NCBI GenBank assembly: GCA_002633005.1
Contig: NMRA01000030.1
Coordinates: 1,338,319 to 1,402,318, forward strand
Source of the DNA: Phoronis australis
Lineage: Eukaryota > Phoronida > Phoronidae
DNA length: 64,000 nt
Reading direction: 5' to 3'
A program made the position numbers and the translations under genes. This document shows, piece after piece, positions 1 through 12,177 of the stretch (positions are counted from its first letter, which is position 1; each line of letters opens with the position of its first letter). The notes beneath the pieces are model-generated. The model searched no databases. It had not been told where the DNA came from and worked only from the letters and a program-made list of their open reading frames with translations.

Positions 1-147
1 CCCCCCCCCCCGCTTTTAGTAGGATGATTTCAGCCAAAAGTATAGGTTCGCCTGTTTCTCCAGGTACTGTTGCACGGTATTCATCTAAATTTCCATTATT
101 TAATAAAATCCTTCTTTGAATATAAAATTCTCTTTCTAATATCTCAA
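1..147. other. Contig edge and unannotated sequence
   Basis: The window opens with a C homopolymer typical of a draft-assembly edge. AT-rich sequence without a recognisable gene follows, up to the first P-like element. Confidence 0.5.
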
Positions 148-1848
148 GGGAGAATGCCACCGGATTTAATTAGTCTTTTTTGGCGTCTTAATCGGTCTAT
201 ATCCACATCAACTCGCATACGGCTACCTTACCTTGCCAAGAGATGTCCCGTTAGCCTGTGACGAAGGTGAGGAACGACGCTAGCGACGTCAGTGGTTCAT
301 ATGCAGAGTGAATGCCGCTATGTTGCGGTACATTGTTCCCGCTTGTCCGAACTAAGCAGCAGCGAGGAAAGCAGGTGTATCGTTTTCTTTTACTTCCTAG
401 AGAGTCCAAAATGCTTAGGAAGTGGCTCATGGTAGTAAAGAATTGAATGTACGGTGTAAATAGCAAGTACTGAGGCCGTGAAACATCTCCGTGTCTGTGG
501 CCTGCAGAATTACACAGTGCCTGACGAATGCTGGCTTACCAAATAACTCCATACGTTCCGTTGTCTGAGCTTGTTCAAGGCGCCTCTCTAGTATTTCTTC
601 ATCACTGTATTCCTTTTCGAATTGACTCAGTGCCTGTAAAACTTAACGATCCACCTGCAAAGTCGAGACTGATGAGCTCTAGCTCGTCCTAGTAAGTCGG
701 GATTGGGAGTTGCCGTGTTGGAGTTCATTACTGAGCGTTCTGTTTCAAAATGAATTATTTTCACCCTAACCAATATAAAACTGAAACAAAGTCTGTCTCA
801 TCTGATGCAATTTCTAATGCCTTTGGAGTGTTCGTGAGTACAAATGATTTGAGAAGCCAGCAATGAATAAATCATCGCGTTACCGGCTTTAGGTGCAACA
901 AAACTAGTGACGGGACCACGAGGCCGCGTGAGCTCATGCAAATTTAGTGTTTGCTGGCAGAAACTGTTGTCAAACAACCCGATTTCCATCCCACGGCCAG
1001 GTGTTAGGGGAATCTTTATGTAGTACATTTACATTACTCAAATAATTGTCAATGTACAACTTATGCCCTGAAGGTGCTGTGGACAAAGCGGAACCTGAAT
1101 TCACGGCCCCCGACGAGTATACTGAAGTAGATTTGCAGTTTTGTGGCTAATTCACTAACATAATCACGTTCACATTACGTCTTTGGCTCACTAAAATAAT
1201 AATTTCTTTGACTGGAAGTTTAGTTTCCACTGAACTTTGGCTGGTTTTTGTTCGTGATGTCTGATCAGTTTCCGAGCCACTGGCCGGGAGGAGTCAACTC
1301 CGGCCGCCGGGCCCGCGCGACGGGCCTGATCGGGCTCCGACGCCACTGGCCAGGATAACAAGCGTTTTGTGTTTAGAACTCAAAAAAATCACAAGTCTAA
1401 ACAACACAGATCTAGGTTCTCCTGTCTGTATCTTACGGGAAATACTTCGAAATTATCTCCGAACAGACCCCAAACTCCTCATTGCTACGGACCTTATTGG
1501 CCTGCCGAACTTTGTAGGCTACGGTGTGTCCAAATACCAGTAAATCCGTAAGAGTGAAATAAAACAACACGTTTTTATAAGAACTCGGTGTATTTTCAAG
1601 GGTTTTACTTCGAATTTTGATGATTTATTGGTGTTAAACGATGACTTCAAGCGATAAGCTGACACCAGTAACCCGTGTTGTGAACTGCTGAACAGACTGC
1701 GTGTGAAACCGATGACGTCATTGGATAATTTCAACACCTCCGTCTGCCGTCAGGTGTCAGGTAACGCAACCGTACGCGTCGTTATGGAGTAGAACTACTC
1801 GATCTAAATTGATACAAATTAGGTTGTTTTTTGGGTGGCATGCTCTTT
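148..1848 (+). mobile_element. P-like THAP element, copy 1 (decayed)
   Basis: The left end reads GGGAGAATGCCACC and the right end is its inverted counterpart (GGTGGCATGCTCTT), giving a short terminal inverted repeat. The same 1.6-2.0 kb sequence recurs at 10172-12177 and 46272-47857. It holds the remains of a THAP zinc-finger reading frame (about 330-550; VCGRHF is damaged to a VCG-like remnant), a GC-rich stretch matching part of a 56-bp unit (about 1270-1355), and a conserved right half ending in GGTTGTTTTTTGGGTGGCA. THAP domains are the DNA-binding domains of P-element-superfamily transposases, hence the class; no catalytic domain is visible, so this is a non-autonomous or relic copy. Exact ends are uncertain by a few bases. 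Confidence 0.72.
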
Positions 1849-1928
1849 TAAACTTACTGGTGATTGTTTTTTGTATTGTTCATCTTAATAGTGTTTTTGT
1901 TAACACTGATGTTTTTGAGTTAAGTCGA

Positions 1929-2750
1929 ACCCTTGGGACCGTAACTGGCCGTGGGGCAGGGGATAGGCGGGTCTCGGTCAGTTTGAAGTTCTGAAAAGTG
2001 ACCATCTGCAGAAGCTCGCTGGTTCCCTGCGTGCCGCTAGGTGGGGCGGTAGCCGCGCCAGCACGCAGGTATCACTTAAATTTCCTCTGTAAATTTTTTT
2101 ACACCGGCGTTTCTGATTGGCTAGTCGATTCGTCAACAGGCAGCGCTTTGCGCAAACAAACTGGCATGGCTGATGGACTGAAGTGTAAATGTGGTCTGTT
2201 GTACAGACAAATCGGTGCTTAAAATTTATGTTCAGGAAATGTGAAGCCTAGAAATTGTGACTGAGCCTTTTCGGAATGCATCTTTCTACTGTCGATGACT
2301 TTTGTTTACGATAATGTCCTTATACACTATGAATAACACACCGGTTAAATCGGCCACATAATGTGTGTTTATTGTGCATGTATGTGTTTCAAGCACGCGG
2401 CTATTAAACATCACTGCAGAAACGAAATAGTTGCTGCGACGCCACTTGCATGACAAGGCTAAAAATCGTTCACAGTCCGCCATTTTTTCAAGGTGTTGTA
2501 AAGCTAACCAATGACTGCCAAGATTACATCGACCAATGCTAAAGCGCGTGCCACTAGGTGATACCTGCGTGCTGGCTGGGCTAAGCACGGCGCAGGGAAC
2601 CAGCGAGCTGCAGAAGTCGCGGAAGATTAGTTCAGTTTTTGACCGCCTGGGGAATCCTTCCATTCAACATGGCGGTATTACTGCAGAGTACCTGGAAATA
2701 GTGCGAGAAGAAATTTCACGATAAAACACTTAGGGAACGGTGTAGGAAAA
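1929..2750 (+). repeat. Duplicated segment, copy carrying a MITE
   Basis: Bases 1929-2014 and 2608-2750 together match 16455-16680, from CCCTTGGGACCGTAACTGG through CAACATGGCGGTA to GAAATTTCACGATAAAA. In this copy a 593-bp MITE interrupts the match. The origin of the duplicated segment is unknown; no convincing ORF is seen. Confidence 0.8.
2015..2607 (+). mobile_element. 593-bp MITE with 9-bp target duplication, copy 1
   Basis: The termini are CTCGCTGGTTCCCTGCG and its inverse, part of imperfect inverted repeats of about 55 bp. The element is flanked on both sides by the perfect 9-bp duplication CTGCAGAAG (2006-2014 and 2608-2616). The paralogous locus at 16529-16537 has one CTGCAGAAG and no insert, which is an empty site confirming both boundaries. 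A second copy lies inverted at 28690-29279. A 9-bp duplication fits the Mutator-like (9-11 bp) or Merlin (8-9 bp) superfamilies; no transposase is encoded. Confidence 0.93.
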
Positions 2751-5337
2751 TTTCCTGTGTATTTTTGGAAAGATAACTTTGTAAGTAATCGAAAGATACG
2801 AAATCATATGTGTAAGTCAATGTCGTCATATTGTAAACAATTACGTAAGAAATTGAGGTAGCCAGCCAGCCAGCTGTATGAAGACTGTCGTCAAAATGCA
2901 GCTAGGTACCACCTGTGTGTATTTCTTCCGCAGACCCCGAAATTGCACACAGCCAGGGTATTTCATTTTGTGCTCGTCACCTGATCGCCGTGAAACTTAT
3001 AATGAAGTGAAACCAGTTTCGATAATTTGTGACGCGTACGCAACCTCGTGCAAGAACAATTAGCAGTTGATTGGAGAATCGGCGAAAAAAGAAACTGGCC
3101 ATTGGCCAATAGGTGATGCAGTATTTCATGGTGCCGAAAGTCGTTGCTAAAAATCGCTCCACAAGTTTAGCAGCAGAATAACGGTAGAACGCCATTTTTT
3201 TCCAACACCGTTAAATAATTTAGTTTATTCAAGGAAGACTGTAGTTTTTAATGACACTAATTTTGTGTCAGACTTTACCTTATCACTTTTTTACCCACAT
3301 ATATTGCAAAGTTGTATATATTTATATACAGCTTTGTACCAAAGGCTAAAATTGAGGACGCTTGTGGTTCGACTCTGCTTCTTGTTCTCATTCCAAACAT
3401 GATTGTGTTCCCTAGGGCCTACCTCGTTTCCTCACTATTTTATTGTCAAATTTCTGTTCGCACTATTTTCCAGTTGACACTGCCATATTATTAGACTGAA
3501 AGTTTTGGAAATTTTGAAGCGAATTTCGGTTGATATTGTTGGCTTTCAGTTGCTCGTGGCAAGCTGGTCATTTCAGTTGCCAGTTTGCATTTGGCGAGTT
3601 GACGTTATGCTGCAAGATGTGCATCCAAATGTTTATCGAGTGGTGCAATGATGGTAACTTTCTCCTTCTTGATAATAGACTTCTACTCACAGATCTACTA
3701 CATCCGAGGGCAGTACTGTGTCAAAAGAGAGCAAGGATTTGATTTACAAGACAAGACAAGATGGCTGATAGAGTGAAAGACAATCTGTCAAAGGGTTTGT
3801 ATTTCTTCACATAGTAACTGAACTTGGCAAGACTGCTTCCTCACCGTCCAAAAGTGCATGAAGCTTTGCAAAAGACCATCTACCATTGGCATTACAATAG
3901 GGCTGTACAGACTTTGATCATTAGACTACTTACCATTTTTGTAGGATAATATTTTTTAAGAGTTAGCAATCTTGTAAAGTTGAATCTACTATTTGCTGTT
4001 TGTCATGATCGGTCTGACCATATCTGAAACAATCTAGTGGAAGGTAAGGTGTAAACCATCAGTAAACAAACTTTTGTAAATGTACAAAGTGAGGTAGTAC
4101 AGCGCTTGCCACTAAAGCTTAACGCCCTGTTGCATTCCAACGCCTGGCAAAAATTACTGGTCGCCAAATTAAATCTGAGATCGCAACACCTGGTCACCAT
4201 AAAATACTCGTCTGACTAAAAAATTCTTCCCCTAAATTTACATTCATTTACTCAATAACCCCCCCCCCCACAAGGAATGAACACAGGATTCAGACAATGG
4301 CATGCACTGGTGGTGCATATTTCACCAATCTTGCCTGATTTTTGGTGATCTATAACTTTCGTCTATTTACTTCCTGTTGTGTTTGATGTAAACTGACTGC
4401 TGTGGTGGGAAATGCACTGATTTCACGACATAAACAAAATAATTGTGAATTAAAGGTAGGAATACTCAGAGTAATTTAAAGTTTGGAGGTCAACACCAAC
4501 TTTGAAATAAATTTAGGGGGAATTATTGTCTGACTTAATGGCAACTTGAGATTTTTCCCAGGTCGCCAAACACACTCTGTGGTCGCATTGGTGACCTGCC
4601 TGTAGTTAGCTACTGTCATCATAAGTAACTCATGGATGTGGTTATCTTTGATTTCTTAGTGCACCATCTATCATAATTTCAAGGCATTGCTTCAAGAAAA
4701 TTCTTCAATGAAAACAAATTTTAGCTACGTGGATAAAATTCAACCAGAATCACCTCTGAAAGCCCTCACTCACCTGAGGGGAAAGGTGCCTGTACCTTCT
4801 AAAAGGGGAATTCATGCAGGTTTCTTACTAACAGGGAATTTTCAGTTCGCATTATTTTTTACTCAGAGGGTAATTTTTGAGATGTTTAATATTTTCTGCA
4901 CTGCTTTTTGCTATTTTATGCTTTCATAATTAAGGAAGCATTAACTTTAAGTTGAACAATAAAACATGCAATGTATTACCATTGTCACACTGCTTGGCTT
5001 ACTAAGGCAATACTAAGACAATGGTTCAATTTTGCATAAGACCAGAAGAATGGAGTTGCTCGAAAATATCCATCGGGAAAAATTTCAAAACTAGCTACTA
5101 AATATGCCAGCACTGTTAACACCTATAAGTGAGTGATGCAATGTTTGCAAGGAACAGGCCCCCATCTTGTACCTCAGTCCACTCAATCCAGTCCTTACAA
5201 CTCAGTGAATAGACAAGAAGAGCAATGCTTAACTGTTCTTAAGTGACAATGTTTTTGACCACAGTGAATAATCCTGATGAGCTGACAACGATATTTTTAG
5301 GTTTTCTGAGGCAAAAACAATGTGGGTAATTTTGTTA
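2751..5337. other. Intergenic, no gene recognised
   Basis: Only short shadow ORFs are present. A C homopolymer lies at about 4259-4270. Two short patches (about 4130-4200 and 4540-4600) carry GGTCGC/GCGACC-type motifs resembling the ends of the 7656-10133 element, so an old relative may be buried here. Nothing else is recognisable. Confidence 0.5.
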
Positions 5338-6240
5338 TTATTCAGGGGGGAGTTTTTTGACATGATGAGGAGAATTATGTATGATTTTTAGGCCGTCATC
5401 CATGTCTGTTTGGCCCGCCTGCCTCCGCTGCTGTATCTCAAAAATCCTGTTATGTGTGTTCATGAAATTTTGCACATATGTTCCTATCATGGATGGGATG
5501 GCTTTAGGGAACTTTCGGATGGACCAAACAACTGGTGTGCCCCCAAGTGCCATTTTAATTTTTATGCGCCCACATATTTATATGTGGACGCATTATGCCG
5601 TCATGTCCGTCCATCCGTCAGGCGTCTGTCCATCTGGCGTCCGCTGCCCCATCTCCTAAACCGATTGACGTATGTTCATGAAATTTTGCACATGTGTTCC
5701 TTTCATGGATGGGACGGCATGAGCGATCTTTCGAATGGATCCGACTACCAGTGTCCCCCCTAGTGCCAATTTTAGTATTTTACGTTCACCTCTGTATACG
5801 ATCTTCAAAGGTCCTCAACAAATTTTCACAAAATTTGGTATATAGGCATCTATTAGTGAGGCAACGTTATCCTCCCATTTCCGGATAGATTTAACTTAGT
5901 TTGCGCCACCTAGTGGCCAGTTGTACTGTTTTCGCATCTGTTTTTTGGTACACCCTCTATCAACCAAACCGCTCGAAGCATGAGTGTGAAAATTGGCATA
6001 TATGTTCTTACTATGAAGGGAACGGTTGACGATGATTTTCCAACGACTTCGACTACTGTGGTACCTCCTAGTGGCAGTTCTGTTTTTTGCGTCTATCACT
6101 ATATCTCTAAAACCGTTGTCAGGATCTTTACTATATTTAATAAGTGCATTTATATGATGATGACAACGGACAACAACAACTTTCGGACAGATTTTACAAC
6201 TGGTGTGCTACCTAGTGGCAATGTTATTTTTTTACTAATG
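5338..6240 (+). repeat. Degenerate repeat array, left block
   Basis: The array is built of diverged units of about 150-210 bp. Each carries a CCTAGTGGC-like box (near 5757, 5908, 6064, 6208), a CATGAAATTTTGCACA-type segment and a CGGATGGATC-like segment. Blocks recur at 6861-7655, 10134-10171 and 12178-12510, separated by inserted elements, so this was one long array. ORFs across it are chance readings. No TIR or protein signature shows what the unit is. Confidence 0.75.
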
Positions 6241-6860
6241 ATTTATTGAGACATATACACATGGCCATAGGCCCCAAGTATATCATGTACAAGACAGAAC
6301 ATTGTTAGGTGCCACGTTTCAAACTGGATAATACATTATGGTGCTTGAGAGCGTGATGGACGAATTTAATAAGTAGGCTATCTGGAGTTCTCGTGAGAGA
6401 ATCAAATTTAGATGTCGTGGGAGAATGACAAAAAGGATCACTTAAGTACTTAACCTGAAGGTCTTGGTACGCACTACAAACTAACACAAAGTGGTATTCG
6501 TCCTCTACACACCCAGAATTACATAATTCACACAACCTGTTTTCATAGGGAATATTTGTGTGGCGACCTCTTTCCACTAGTAACGAATGATTTGAACATC
6601 GCAATCGAGTCAGAGACTGGATAAAAACACATGGGATACCAACCATTTCTAGATAATTCTCAAGATGATACTTTGTTTTGTACCCCACATAGTAAGGCAG
6701 TTTTGCGTTACATTCGATATCAGATTGCCAACCTTGCAAATAACAGTCGTTGACACGTTGAGAAAAAACAGTCAAGAAATACGCTTGATTTACTACACCC
6801 TGATTAATCCATCTGAAAAACCATACACAGACAAAAGTTTCCTCACAAAACTTGCCCAAT
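6241..6860 (-). pseudogene. LINE 3' fragment encoding zinc-knuckle C-terminus
   Basis: A 184-residue reading frame on the minus strand (6859 to 6305) ends in the C-terminal module common to many non-LTR retrotransposon proteins. This module contains RLRCSNHSLLVERGR, then a CELC pair followed by VEDEYHFVLVCSAY, a CxxC...H...C zinc-knuckle-like pattern. The reverse transcriptase and endonuclease are missing, so the copy is 5' truncated near 6860. The 3' UTR runs to about 6241 and ends with AATAAATCATTAGTAAAA. It interrupts the repeat array on both sides. The clade cannot be fixed from the C-terminus alone. Confidence 0.75.
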
Positions 6861-7655
6861 TATAGGAAGATCTTCCGATCAGGTCTGACTGAAAAAGCAT
6901 ATCATATGCAGCTTTTACCCTACGACAACCCTTTGACTACTGTGGCGACTCCTAGTGGCAGTTTATTTTTTTTTGGCCCATGGCTGTATCTCCTAAACCG
7001 TTTGTACGATCTTTACTCAATTAAAGAAGTGTGTTTATATGATGTTGACAATGGATGATGACGATTTTCTGACTACTGATTTTGCCCCCAGGTGGCAATT
7101 TTAGTTTTACGTTTACCTCTGTATCTTCAAAGGTCCTCAACGGATTTTCATAAAATTTTGAATACAGGCATCTATCTCCTAAACCCACTGCAGGATCTTT
7201 ATTAAAATTAATTTGTAAGTGTTTTGTTTTTATGAAGGTAACAAAAGACAATGACGACTTTCAGGTGGATCCAATGAACAGTGTGCCCCCTAGTGCCTTA
7301 TTTCATTTTATTCGGTTTTCATTTGTTTCTCTGATGTTCTATGATGGATTTCTGTGAAATTTTGTATATTGCATTCTATTTAAGAAGCAATGACATGTTC
7401 CCCTTTTCGAATGGATTGTATGTTTTTCGGCCATCTAGTGGCCATTTTTATGACACAAATAAACAACCCTAAAGCACACCATTTGCGATGCATTCGTGGG
7501 CGCATTTCAACGATCCGCGTTGCTCTTGTTTATGTTTACCTCAGTCTGTATCTTCAAAGGTTCTTAACAGATTTGCATAAAATTTGGCAAATAGGTATCT
7601 ATTAGTGAAGTGACGGTGCCCCCTGGTTAGATTAGAGGTATTTTGCACCACCTAG
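6861..7655 (+). repeat. Degenerate repeat array, middle block
   Basis: This continues the 5338-6240 array after the LINE insertion. CCTAGTGGC-like boxes lie near 6949, 7088 (GGTGGC), 7288 and 7434, and the block ends at CACCACCTAG, where the next element begins. No coding evidence. Confidence 0.7.
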
Positions 7656-10133
7656 CACGGCTCGACATAACGAGATGCAGGTCGCATTTGCGACCTGAAA
7701 TCTGGAAATGTAAGCTGAGATTTTTGTCAGCTCGTATCATGTCGCAAAATGCGACCTGGAATTTCCAACTCATGCGAGCTGAGATTTTACACTTCTCGGC
7801 AGATACCTGGCAAATTTAAAGCAACTCTTAACTAATCCGACCATTGTTTGGTTGTTGCCAAATCCAAATACAAAAGAACACTCACTCAGAACAGCCCTCG
7901 CGGTGACTTGCAAGCAAGTCGCGTGAACATGGGATATACAGAATCGATCTTTGGCACATTTTATTGGCTAATATTTTTGGCCACTTCTTTAAATTTCAGA
8001 ATTCACCGTAGTTTCGAGCCACTGCATAACACGTGTTAAAATGTCACAAAACTGCGGTGATTCTACTAATTCTTAAGCGATCAGCTTACCAAACTTTGCG
8101 GTGGACAAATATGTTTATTTTTTGAGTAAGATGTCCTTATTACATCAATCAAATATCCACGAAAATATCCCTGATATCGCACTGTGGCACTGGTCGGTCA
8201 CGTTAGCGCGCAAGCGGTCCCAGAACACAATCGTGACTTAGAGACATGTGTCTCGTTTTTTATGGCGTAAGACGGCCAAAGTGAAAATGACAACCCTATT
8301 AATCGCCAAACGACGGCCAAGTCCTTACTTTCAGTTGCCAAGAAATTCTCAAACCCCTTTATCTGTTTCTGGGGCTACCTGCGCGAAGTATGATTTGGCT
8401 GTCACACGTTGTTGCTAATGTAAAGTGTAGGCCTACTCCAGGGATTCAAGTGCGTGAACTCACACATGCGCACCACTTCAAAGCTGCACATCAAAAAACA
8501 GCGACAGCCCTAAATGAGACGGTAAACCGGCTTGGCTCGGTTAAGCACCCGGGAATGTGCCAGTGGTTTATTTGAAAATGAAGACATAGATTCCCGGCGG
8601 TTATAAAAGACCCGTTGCTTTACGATATTCCCTGGGACCAATGTAACCCAGAACTAATATTTTCCTGTGACGATGTTCTGTAAGCCCTGTTTTCTATGGC
8701 TGTAGCTGGCTATTGCAATGAAACGGGTACTAGATGTGAAATTGTGGTTAGCGAACTTTTCATTCTTCTCTTCATACACCCCCCCCCCCACCCCCAACTT
8801 TTCGCTCCCCAGACCACCGTCGCCGTGAAATGTTCAGACTCCAATAGAAACAATCTTGCTCCGGCTGAAGCGGGCCATTAAAAACAAACTTATTCCGACT
8901 GGCTAAAAAGGGTACAGTGTAGGTGGTAAGGATATCCAGAAAGTCAACCCTACTAGATGGAGTTTGGCTCGCAAAATCATATTATTGTAACGACTCTTGC
9001 CATTGCAGTCTTTTAAAATCTTTTACCGCAAACACTCAGGTTAACGACTATGCTCACCCACAAGCCTACTGCCTACCTTCGAAGTGTTTCATAATAAGTG
9101 CTCACTGATCTACTAAGCGTTCCCCCTCAACTTTTGAGAATTTCCAATTAAGCGCCCAGAGTTCAGGCTAGCGCCCATCATAACCCATTACAAAGGATCG
9201 CGCGTGGTTTAAAATTGACACGCAGCCTAAATAGTGTGTCACTCTCATTTTATACAACAAATTCAGTTTTCAGAAAACGTCCTTTCTCAATATTTGAAAA
9301 CCAAATCCTGGCTTTGTTTCATACCTCCAAAGAAAGTGACATGTGTGTTGTTTTGTGGCTGACCTATTTTTCCTGTCCTTGGAAGGTATTGAGGAGCAAA
9401 CTCGAATTACTGTATGGAAACCCACAAGGATTCGGGAATCATTTCGAGGCTATTCATTTCATGGAAAACTAGTTGTTGAGTACGTCAACAGCATAAGTAC
9501 CACATTTTTGTTGTCAAACGTGCGCTGAATTGTTCCAGCGCATCCAAATACGTCATTTGGTTAGGGCATCGTTTCACGGATTTTTTTTCGACTGGTGTTT
9601 TTCAAACGTCGAGTTAAGTTCCAAAATTTGGGCCGCGAACAAGGAGTGGATGGAATTTGCACTCTGAGTTAGTTTGAATCTTTAACGACTTTGATGACAG
9701 ACAGTAACAGGTAAGACCTAGAAAAATTGCAGATACTTTTTCAACGGGCATATTCTCCCTTTTCACATCACAAACTTAGCTGCTCGAATGCACGAGTGAC
9801 GTGGGAGTTAGAAAGCACTGATTCAATTTTCACGTCAGCAACTTGTCTTGCGCTCGAGAGCCTTTCAATGGCGGTGGTGAAGAACAGTAGCGCCGTACCT
9901 GCATGCACGAACTTAATTTTGCGATCTAAAATTTGTGAGTATTTAATGCTGCAGGTTAGAGGATAATCTAAACATTTTCTTGATGATCTAAATATCGAAT
10001 TTAGCATATAAAAACGGCAGGAAAATTTTGTGACCTGACATTTATGAATGTGAGCTGGATTTTGAAAATGCGACCTGGGACTTTGGCTAGGGCGCAAAAT
10101 GCGACCTGCCGATTTTAATAGCGTCGAGCCCTG
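7656..10133. mobile_element. 2.48-kb TIR element with 5-bp target duplication
   Basis: The left end is CACGGCTCGACATAACGAG; the right end, inverted, is CAGGGCTCGACGCTATTAA. Both continue into GCAGGTCGCATTTTGCG-like sequence, giving imperfect inverted repeats of about 40 bp. The flanks are CCTAG (7651-7655) and CCTAG (10134-10138). The same repeat family elsewhere reads CCACCTAGTGGCC uninterrupted (5906-5918), so the 5-bp duplication is supported by an empty site. No transposase ORF is present. A 5-bp duplication of the form CNNNG is typical of Transib-like elements, but the ends differ from one another and a hAT-like CAGGG terminus is also possible, so the superfamily is open. Confidence 0.75.
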
Positions 10134-10345
10134 CCTAGTGGCCATTTTTACTATCCACCCCTTTATCAACCAAATGCCACCCGATTTAATTAGTCTTTTT
10201 TACCGTCTTAATCAGTCTATATCCACATCGCCTCTTATACGGTCGACCTCACCTTGCCGAAAGGTGTCGCGTTAGCCTGTGAAGAAGGAAAGAAACGACG
10301 CAGTGACATCAATGGTTCGTCTGCAGAGTGAATGCCTCTATATTG

Positions 10346-10612
10346 CAATGCATCGTTTCAGCTTGTCCGAACTGTGAAGCTGTGAAGAAAACGGGTATAT
10401 GGTTTTTTTGACTTCCTCGAAAGCCCGAAATGCTTAGAAAGTGGCTCGCGGTAGTGAAGAATGAAAGGTACGCTGCTAATAGCAAGTGTGAGGCCGTGAA
10501 ACATCTCCATGTCTGTGGCCGGCATTTCGTCGACAGTGATTTCTCTGACGAATTCCGGCTTACCAAAGGATTATCCATACGTTCCATTGCCTGTGCATGT
10601 TCACGGCACCTC
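10346..10612 (+). pseudogene. THAP zinc-finger domain remnant
   Basis: In one plus-strand frame this reads QCIVSACPNCEA, then a W-F-F-stop-L-P segment, RKPEMLRKWLAVVKNERYA and, after an intervening stretch, HLHVCGRHFVDSDFSDEFR. That is the C2CH THAP pattern: CxxxxC, a FxLP box, an invariant W, then C-x2-HF and DF. There is one in-frame stop where copy 3 has Arg. THAP domains bind DNA as the N-terminal module of P-type transposases. The open part from 10430 lacks the rest of a transposase, so this is a relic. Confidence 0.8.
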
Positions 10613-11474
10613 TCTAGTATTTGTTGATCAGAGTATTTGAACTGATAGCCTGTGAAACCTAACGATCTGACCCATGAAATCTCGGGATTGGCGCCGGGTT
10701 GGTTGCCATGTAGATGTTTATCAGAGGCGGATCTACAAGGGGAGTTCAGGGGGCTCAAACCCCCCTCGCGAAGGGATCAAAAACAAAAATTGAAACAAAA
10801 TTCGCCAAAAAACGAAGTCAGCTATTAACAACCACAAAAAATCTTACACGACCTTCATTCCGCTGGGCACTCCGTGCCTCAGATTAACTTGAATCCTACC
10901 CCACCTCTTGCTGAAACATAGATCTCTATTCTTCGTTCTGTTTCAAAATTAATTACTCTCATCCTAAATGATCCTAACCAATGCTTATAAGAAACTGAAA
11001 CAAAGTCTGTCTCATTAGATACAATTTGTAATGCCTTAAGTCCAAATGTTTCAAGAAGCCAGCAATGAATAAACCACTGGGTTACCGCCCGGCTTTTGAT
11101 GCCGGCAACAAAGGTTATTGACCGGGCACCGTTTCCGTGTGAGCGCGTGCTACTTCAATGTTTGCTGACAGAAAACTGTTGTGAAACAATTAACGATTTT
11201 ATATGCTATGATCACATGTTAGGAGAACCTTTATTTACGGAAATACAAATACATTTTATTGAAATCATAATTGTTACTGTACAACCTTTGCTCTGACGGC
11301 CATGGAAGGGGAACCCGACTTCGCGGCCCTCGACAAGTAAGTAGATTTTCAGTTTCGTGGCTAATTCACAAGAATAATTACATTCACATTATTTCTTTGG
11401 CTCACTATTATAATCTTTTTGTGACTGGAGGTTTAGTTTCCAACTCAAGCTGGTTTATATTCGTGCCAGTCCCG

Positions 11475-11697
11475 GCGTCCGCGACGGGCCTGATCAGGTT
11501 CCAAGCCACTGGCCGGGATAATGAGTCAGTCCGGCCGCGACGGGTCCTATCGGGTTCCGAGCCACTGGCCGGGATAACGAGTCAGTCCGGCCGCGACGGG
11601 CCCAATCGGGTTCCGAGTAAAGGGCGGGGATAACGAGTCAGTCCAGCGGCAACGGGTCTGATCGGATTCCGAGCCACTGGCCGGGATAACGAGCATT
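11475..11697 (+). repeat. 56-bp tandem repeat inside P-like copy 2
   Basis: Four GC-rich units start at 11505, 11561, 11617 and 11673, exactly 56 bp apart, each beginning GCCACTGGCCGGGATAACGA or a close variant, with a partial unit before. The sister elements have only about one unit (1270-1355 and 47405-47460), so the array expanded after this copy inserted or in its lineage. Confidence 0.9.
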
Positions 11698-12177
11698 TCG
11701 TGTTTTTAGAACTCAAAAAATCACAAGTATTAACAACACAGATCTAGGTTCTACTGTCTGTATTTCGTGGAAAAATACTTCAAATTTATCTCCGAACAGA
11801 CACCAAACTCCTGGTACGGACCTTGATAAATTGGCCAGCGGAACTTTGTAGGCTACGGTGTGTCCAAATACCAGTAAATCCGTAACAGCGAAATAAAACA
11901 CCACGTTTTGATAAGAACTCTGTGTATTTTTAAGGGTTTTACATCGAAGTTTAATGATTTATTTGTGTTAAACAATGAATTCAAGCGATAAGCTGACATC
12001 ACTAACCCGTGTTGTGAACTGCTGAACTGACTACGTGTGAAACCAATTACGTCATTGAATAATTTCAACACTGTCTCCCGTCAGGTGTCATGTAACGCAA
12101 CCATACCTGCCATGATCGAGTAGAACTACTCGATCTAATTGATACAAAATATTATTTTTTGGGTGACATTCTTCTTT

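Larger units (their letters stand above)
10172..12177 (+). mobile_element. P-like THAP element, copy 2 (nested in repeat array)
   Basis: This copy is related to 148-1848 and 46272-47857. The left end is CAAATGCCACCCGATTTAA and the right end is TTGGGTGACATTCTTC. It sits inside the degenerate array: upstream CTTTATCAACC and downstream CTGAAAATTGGCATATA match a continuous stretch at about 5955-6002, which locates the insertion. It carries the best-preserved THAP domain and an expanded 56-bp tandem repeat. No transposase catalytic region is visible. Confidence 0.8.

Noticed and set aside
2286-2663. 125-residue minus-strand ORF in the first MITE
   Set aside because: It crosses the MITE terminal repeat and its boundary; the second copy does not keep the same full frame. 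No transposase motif.
7656-10133. Firm assignment of the element to a RAG/Transib-type transposon
   Set aside because: Only the 5-bp duplication and one CAC end agree; no transposase and no clear heptamer-like ends on both sides.
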